Part shown: positions 60,150-64,000 of the stretch, one piece after another
How the letters are laid out: every line of letters begins with the position of its first letter
How positions within the stretch are numbered: position 1 is the stretch's first letter
DNA from: Maccoyibacter intestinihominis
GTDB lineage: Bacteria > Bacillota > Clostridia > Lachnospirales > Lachnospiraceae
Reading direction: 5' to 3'
NCBI RefSeq assembly: GCF_040096355.1
Contig: NZ_JBBMEX010000001.1
Location: 310,001-374,000 of the forward strand
DNA length: 64,000 nt
The notes under the pieces: model-generated
Seen by the model: the letters and a program-made list of their open reading frames with translations, nothing else
The model's database searches: none
What the model was told of the DNA's origin: nothing
Made by a program: the position numbers and the translations under genes

Positions 60150-61829
60150 ATGTTACGAAATCTGCATGTAAAAAATCTCGCCCTGATCGACGAGATGGAA
60201 GTAGAATTTGAGGAAGGGTTAAACATTTTAACCGGAGAAACAGGCGCCGGAAAATCATTGATCATCGGTTCAATTAATATGGCACTTGGTCAGAAGGTGC
60301 CAAAGGAGATGATCAAAGAAGGTGCGGATTATGCTTTAGTGGAACTGATCTTTGAGGTAAAGAGCGAAGATACCATCCGCAGATTGCAGGAAATGGATAT
60401 TTTTCCGGAGGACGGTATGGTCATTATGAGCCGTAAGATCACCGGGGGAAGAAGTGTTGCAAAGATCAACTCCGAGAGTATATCCGCAGCAAAAGTCAAA
60501 GAGGCGGCACAACTTTTAATTGACATTCATGGACAGCATGAGCATCAGTCTCTGACCGGAAAAAAGATGCAGTTAGCACTGCTTGACGATTATGCAAAAG
60601 AAGAAACGCAGGAAGTAAAGGCAGAGGTAAAGAAGCGTTATGAGGAATATTCTTCTATTTTAAAAGAATTAGAAGAAAAAGATATTGATAAAGAGCAGCA
60701 GCAACGGGAACTCTCATTTTTAGAGTTTGAAATTCAGGAATTAGAGGATGCCTGCCTGCGGGAAGGAGAGGACGAGGAGTTAGAGAAGACTTACCGCAAA
60801 ATGCTGAACGGCAAAAAGATTGCGGAAGCATGTGGAGCGGCTTACCGCCTGACCTCAGAGAACGGTGAAAGTGCATCGGATCAGATCGGAAGAGCGCTCC
60901 GAGAGATTTCAGCAGTGACTTCCTGTGACGCTGAGTTGCAGCCGTTAGAAGAGCAGTTAGAGCAGTTAGACGGGCTGTTGAATGATTTTAACCGGGATAT
61001 GTCCTCTTATCTGTCAGGATTAGAGTTTGAGGAAGAGGATTTTTACGAAACAGAGAAGCGTTTAGATGAACTGAATCATTTGAAATCCAAGTATGGTGAT
61101 ACGATTGAAAAAGTATTAGAAGTGAAGGAGGAAAAAATCCAACGCAGGGACGAACTTTTAGATTATGATGCATACTTAAATCAGTTAAAAGAACAAAAGA
61201 AGGCATCCGAAGAGGCGTTAGAAAAGGCAAGTAAAAAGCTTTCTAAGATCCGCAAAAAATATGCGAAAGAACTGTGCAGGCAGGTCACAGAACACCTTTT
61301 GGATCTGAATTTTGAGACTGTGGATCTGTCGATGGAATTTGAACAGACCACACATTTTACATCGAATGGATACGATGAAGTGGAGTTCCTGATATCCACA
61401 AATCCGGGAGAAACGCCAAAGCCACTCGGTAAGATCGCTTCGGGCGGTGAACTTTCAAGGATCATGCTGGCATTAAAGACAGTGCTTGCAAACAATGACG
61501 AGATCGAGACTTTGATTTTTGACGAAATAGATACCGGGATCAGTGGAAGAACGGCGCAGAAGGTTTCGGAAAAGATGGATCTGATCGGAAGAAATCATCA
61601 GGTCATCTGTATTACACACCTGCCTCAGATAGCAGCTATGGCAGATACGCATTTTCTGATCGAGAAAACCGTGGAATCCGGCAGGACAACCTCAAAGATC
61701 CACAGGCTGCCGCAGGAAGAGAGCGTTGCGGAGTTAGCAAGGATGCTTGGCGGTGTCAGTATTACGGAAACCGTTTTAGAAAATGCAAAAGAAATGAAAG
61801 AATTAGCAGCAAAAACAAAAAAATCCTAG
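60150..61829 (+). CDS. recN: DNA repair protein RecN
   Basis: RecN is an SMC-like ATPase that acts early at double-strand breaks. The 559 residues have Walker A GETGAGKS at residues 29-36, long coiled coils at about residues 155-370, a signature motif around IASGGELSRIMLALK near residue 430, and Walker B LIFDEIDTGISGRTAQ near residue 450. AAGGAGATAGG precedes the ATG. The gene follows argR and precedes spoIVB, a classic clostridial order. Confidence 0.97.
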   Translation: MLRNLHVKNLALIDEMEVEFEEGLNILTGETGAGKSLIIGSINMALGQKVPKEMIKEGADYALVELIFEVKSEDTIRRLQEMDIFPEDGMVIMSRKITGGRSVAKINSESISAAKVKEAAQLLIDIHGQHEHQSLTGKKMQLALLDDYAKEETQEVKAEVKKRYEEYSSILKELEEKDIDKEQQQRELSFLEFEIQELEDACLREGEDEELEKTYRKMLNGKKIAEACGAAYRLTSENGESASDQIGRALREISAVTSCDAELQPLEEQLEQLDGLLNDFNRDMSSYLSGLEFEEEDFYETEKRLDELNHLKSKYGDTIEKVLEVKEEKIQRRDELLDYDAYLNQLKEQKKASEEALEKASKKLSKIRKKYAKELCRQVTEHLLDLNFETVDLSMEFEQTTHFTSNGYDEVEFLISTNPGETPKPLGKIASGGELSRIMLALKTVLANNDEIETLIFDEIDTGISGRTAQKVSEKMDLIGRNHQVICITHLPQIAAMADTHFLIEKTVESGRTTSKIHRLPQEESVAELARMLGGVSITETVLENAKEMKELAAKTKKS

Positions 61830-61879
61830 TTTGAAACAGAAAAAATCATCACATAATAGAATTTAAGGATGTGATGATA

Positions 61880-63100
61880 ATGAAAAAAAAGTTTGGTACG
61901 GGAATTCTGGTTTTTGTCCTGTGTTTTGGATATCTGTTTTTACAAAATAAAATTCCCGATGAAGTGAGTGTGCGTCCGGGTGAGACGCTGCAGCTTCATA
62001 CGGGAATTCCTTTGTCTATGGAGCAAAAAGAAGAGGAACCGGTCACTCTGGCATCCATGGTGTTTGGACGGAGTGGGTTAGGGAACAGTCAAAAAACCGG
62101 CAGCTATACGCTAAGCTGCCGGCTCTTTGGTGTGATCCCGATCAAGGATATCTACGTACAGGAGCGTGGAGAAAAATATCTGATCCCCGGAGGAATGCCT
62201 GTAGGCATCTATGTAAAGACTAAAGGAATACTGGTCATAGGGACAAGTCCGGTCAACGGAATGTCAGGAGAGACGGTAGAACCGGCAAAGTATTTATTAA
62301 AAAGCGGAGATTATATCTGTAGTGTGAACGGTGAAAAGGTATCTACAAAAGAAGAGTTATTAGACCGGGTTCATGAATATGGTGATCAGCCCATGGCATT
62401 TGGGATAGAGCGCAATGGAGAACGGATCGAAGTAGCCATGGAGGCCGTGATGACACAGGAAAAAGCCTATAAGATCGGCGTATGGGTGCGTGATGATCTA
62501 GCAGGAGTCGGTACTTTAACCTATACCGATACGGCAGGGAATTACGGCGCACTTGGTCATGGCGTCAGCGATGCAGACACCAGTACGCTTATCGATATGG
62601 AAAAAGGCCTGTTATATCAGACAGATATCATCGGGATCATCAAAGGAAAACGCGGGACTCCCGGAGAACTGACCGGCATCATCAATTACAGCAGTCGTTA
62701 TTGTTTAGGAGATGTCAAAAAGAATACAAAAGCCGGAGTTTATGGAAAGTTAGACGTTATCCCGGAAGAACTGACCTCTGAACAGCAGATCCCTGTGGGA
62801 TTTAAGCAGGAAGTACAGCTTGGAAAGGCGGAGATCATCTGTACTTTAGAAGGGGAGCGGAAAAGCTACGATATTGAGATTACCCAGACAAATTTTAATG
62901 CGAGAGAAACGAACAAAGGAATCCGGTTTGTGGTAAAGGATCAGGAACTGTGCGCCCTGACCGGAGGAATCGTACAGGGGATGAGCGGCAGCCCGATCGT
63001 GCAGAACGGAAAGATCATCGGAGCGGTGACCCATGTGTTTGTGCAGGATGCATCGAAAGGATATGGGATCTTTATTGAAGAGATGTTGGAGCAGGGATAA
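61880..63100 (+). CDS. spoIVB: SpoIVB serine peptidase (sporulation)
   Basis: SpoIVB is secreted across the inner forespore membrane and cleaves SpoIVFA to activate pro-sigma-K processing. From ATG 61880 it has 406 residues; GTG 61871 and ATG 61874 are in-frame alternatives. A signal anchor lies at about residues 4-22. A PDZ domain follows around residues 110-195, and the S55 peptidase domain ends with GIVQGMSGSPIVQNGKIIGA, where the serine is the nucleophile. In clostridia spo0A usually comes next; here a Fic gene does. Its presence shows a sporulation heritage. Confidence 0.94.
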   Translation: MKKKFGTGILVFVLCFGYLFLQNKIPDEVSVRPGETLQLHTGIPLSMEQKEEEPVTLASMVFGRSGLGNSQKTGSYTLSCRLFGVIPIKDIYVQERGEKYLIPGGMPVGIYVKTKGILVIGTSPVNGMSGETVEPAKYLLKSGDYICSVNGEKVSTKEELLDRVHEYGDQPMAFGIERNGERIEVAMEAVMTQEKAYKIGVWVRDDLAGVGTLTYTDTAGNYGALGHGVSDADTSTLIDMEKGLLYQTDIIGIIKGKRGTPGELTGIINYSSRYCLGDVKKNTKAGVYGKLDVIPEELTSEQQIPVGFKQEVQLGKAEIICTLEGERKSYDIEITQTNFNARETNKGIRFVVKDQELCALTGGIVQGMSGSPIVQNGKIIGAVTHVFVQDASKGYGIFIEEMLEQG

Positions 63101-63107
63101 GAAAATA

Positions 63108-63206
63108 GTTTTTGAAATAAAACGTATTGTTTACTATAGTATATTTCAAAAACCCGATGACTTTTTGAAATAAAAGAGATATAATAAGTGTAGTTATTTC
63201 AAAAAG
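63108..63206. promoter_or_regulatory. Two tandem 46-bp inverted-repeat units forming the fic promoter
   Basis: Unit one has arms GTTTTTGAAATA (63108-63119) and TATTTCAAAAAC (63142-63153). Unit two has CTTTTTGAAATAA (63161-63173) and TTATTTCAAAAAG (63194-63206). Both units span 46 bases. Unit two encloses a TATAAT (63180-63185) with TGACTT sixteen bases upstream, so any protein bound to the arms would cover the promoter. The last arm runs into AGAGGTGA, the ribosome binding site. Confidence 0.8.
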
Positions 63207-63218
63207 AGGTGAAAATGT

Positions 63219-64000
63219 ATGAAGCGTGCAGGAATATATGTTGACAATTTAAATGGAGAGGCTATGTACCAATCTTTTAAACCAAATCCATTACCACCGA
63301 TACCTGAAATTGAAATGGACGGGGAGATTGTAAAACTTTTAGTTGATGCAAATAAGCAACTGGTAAAACTTGATACTGCATCACAATTGATTTCTAATGC
63401 GGATCTGTTTATATCAATGTATGTTAGAAAAGAAGCGTTGATCTCTTCGCAAATAGAGGGAACGCAGTGTACTCTTGACGATGTATTAGATCCGGAAGTG
63501 GAAGCAAATGCAAATCTTGATGTATCTGATGTTATTAATTATGTGAAAGCAACACAGTATGCCTTAAAACGTTTAGAAAGATTACCTTTATGCTGCAGAT
63601 TAATAAGAGAAATACATGAAGTATTAATGGAAAATGTTCGTGGACAGGATAAAACTCCGGGAGAATTTAGACATTCTCAAAACTGGATCGGACCTGCAAA
63701 CTGTTCATTAAAAGATGCCAGGTATATTCCTCCTAATGTAGAAGATATGCAAACAGCAATGTCTGATTTGGAAAAATATATCAATGAGAATGTGGATTAT
63801 GATCCATTGATCAGAGCGGCATTGATTCACTATCAGTTTGAAACAATACATCCGTTTTTAAATGGCAACGGAAGAATTGGAAGACTTTTGATACTCCTCT
63901 ATTTGATGGAGCAGAAATTGATTGAAAAACCAGTCATTTATATATCCTATTTTTTGAAAAAGAACCAGATAGAATATTATGACCGCATTAGTGAAGTCAG
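63219..64000 (+). CDS. Fic family protein (truncated by window end)
   Basis: The first 260 residues are visible. The Fic active loop HPFLNGNGRIGR is at residues 211-222, matching HPFxxGNGRxxR, so AMP-transferase activity is likely. An N-terminal inhibitory helix motif S76-x3-E80-G81 (SSQIEGT) marks a class II, self-inhibited Fic. Fic proteins modify hydroxyls of target proteins. Larger family members carry a C-terminal winged helix, which would lie beyond the edge here. The ATG 63219 is behind AGAGGTGA. The upstream inverted repeats suggest tight or autogenous control. Confidence 0.93.
   Translation, partial: MKRAGIYVDNLNGEAMYQSFKPNPLPPIPEIEMDGEIVKLLVDANKQLVKLDTASQLISNADLFISMYVRKEALISSQIEGTQCTLDDVLDPEVEANANLDVSDVINYVKATQYALKRLERLPLCCRLIREIHEVLMENVRGQDKTPGEFRHSQNWIGPANCSLKDARYIPPNVEDMQTAMSDLEKYINENVDYDPLIRAALIHYQFETIHPFLNGNGRIGRLLILLYLMEQKLIEKPVIYISYFLKKNQIEYYDRISEV

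Overview
The window looks like chromosome from a low-GC, anaerobic, spore-lineage Firmicute, most likely family Lachnospiraceae (Roseburia/Agathobacter-like). The evidence is a hybrid-cluster protein of the anaerobe type, SpoIVB, a Spo0E-like peptide, DUF1540, a CIRCE-controlled groES-groEL pair, a T-box in front of thrS, a Gram-positive style mraZ-ftsZ cluster and strong GGAGG ribosome binding sites. The species assignment is inference. No rRNA, tRNA, CRISPR array or complete insertion sequence was seen.

Layout. 1-5550: folate operon (folC, folE, an HD-domain hydrolase, folP, a folB-folK fusion) running into a HAD phosphatase and a CPBP membrane protease. 5550-13700: accessory stretch with two MATE exporters, a cytidylate-kinase-like protein, an unknown membrane protein and a DUF4143 ATPase behind a tandem repeat array. 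Between them lie decayed genes (GNAT, nitroreductase, TetR, LysR, aldo/keto reductase, GrpB, RelBE). 14040-20102: gltB-gltD. 20200-25400: Cof-type phosphatase, CorA, groES-groEL, DegV. 25550-29470: hcp converging on a third MATE gene, with a divergent LysR gene. 29600-37620: purA, a small membrane protein, a PAS/HD-GYP protein, a SEC-C protein, a T-box and long structured leader before thrS, DUF1540, and a PLC-like protein. 37640-50306: lgt, a Spo0E-like peptide, then the division and wall cluster mraZ-rsmH-ftsL-PBP-PBP-mraY-murD-ftsW-ftsQ-ftsZ. 50750-52330: larB-larC1. 52945-63100: Asp23, nusB-xseA-xseB-ispA-dxs-tlyA-nadK, argR-recN-spoIVB. 63219-end: a Fic protein cut by the window edge.

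Cooperation. The folate genes cover GTP to dihydropteroate and glutamylation, with the HD protein placed where the missing dihydroneopterin triphosphate dephosphorylation step should be. The wall cluster couples lipid I synthesis to septation. nusB through nadK is one tightly overlapping operon of housekeeping functions that continues into argR-recN-spoIVB.

Most unusual material. Four types of long hairpin-forming intergenic element lie around thrS, ftsZ/larB and larC/asp23. One type is present twice, with compensatory base changes in several stems, which points to a conserved RNA or a mobile palindromic element. The Fic gene sits behind two 46-bp inverted-repeat units. The DUF4143 ATPase sits behind four 23-bp tandem repeats whose last copy becomes its -35 box. 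The folate operon HD protein is a testable candidate for an unassigned step. All function calls come from reading motifs; no database search was run.
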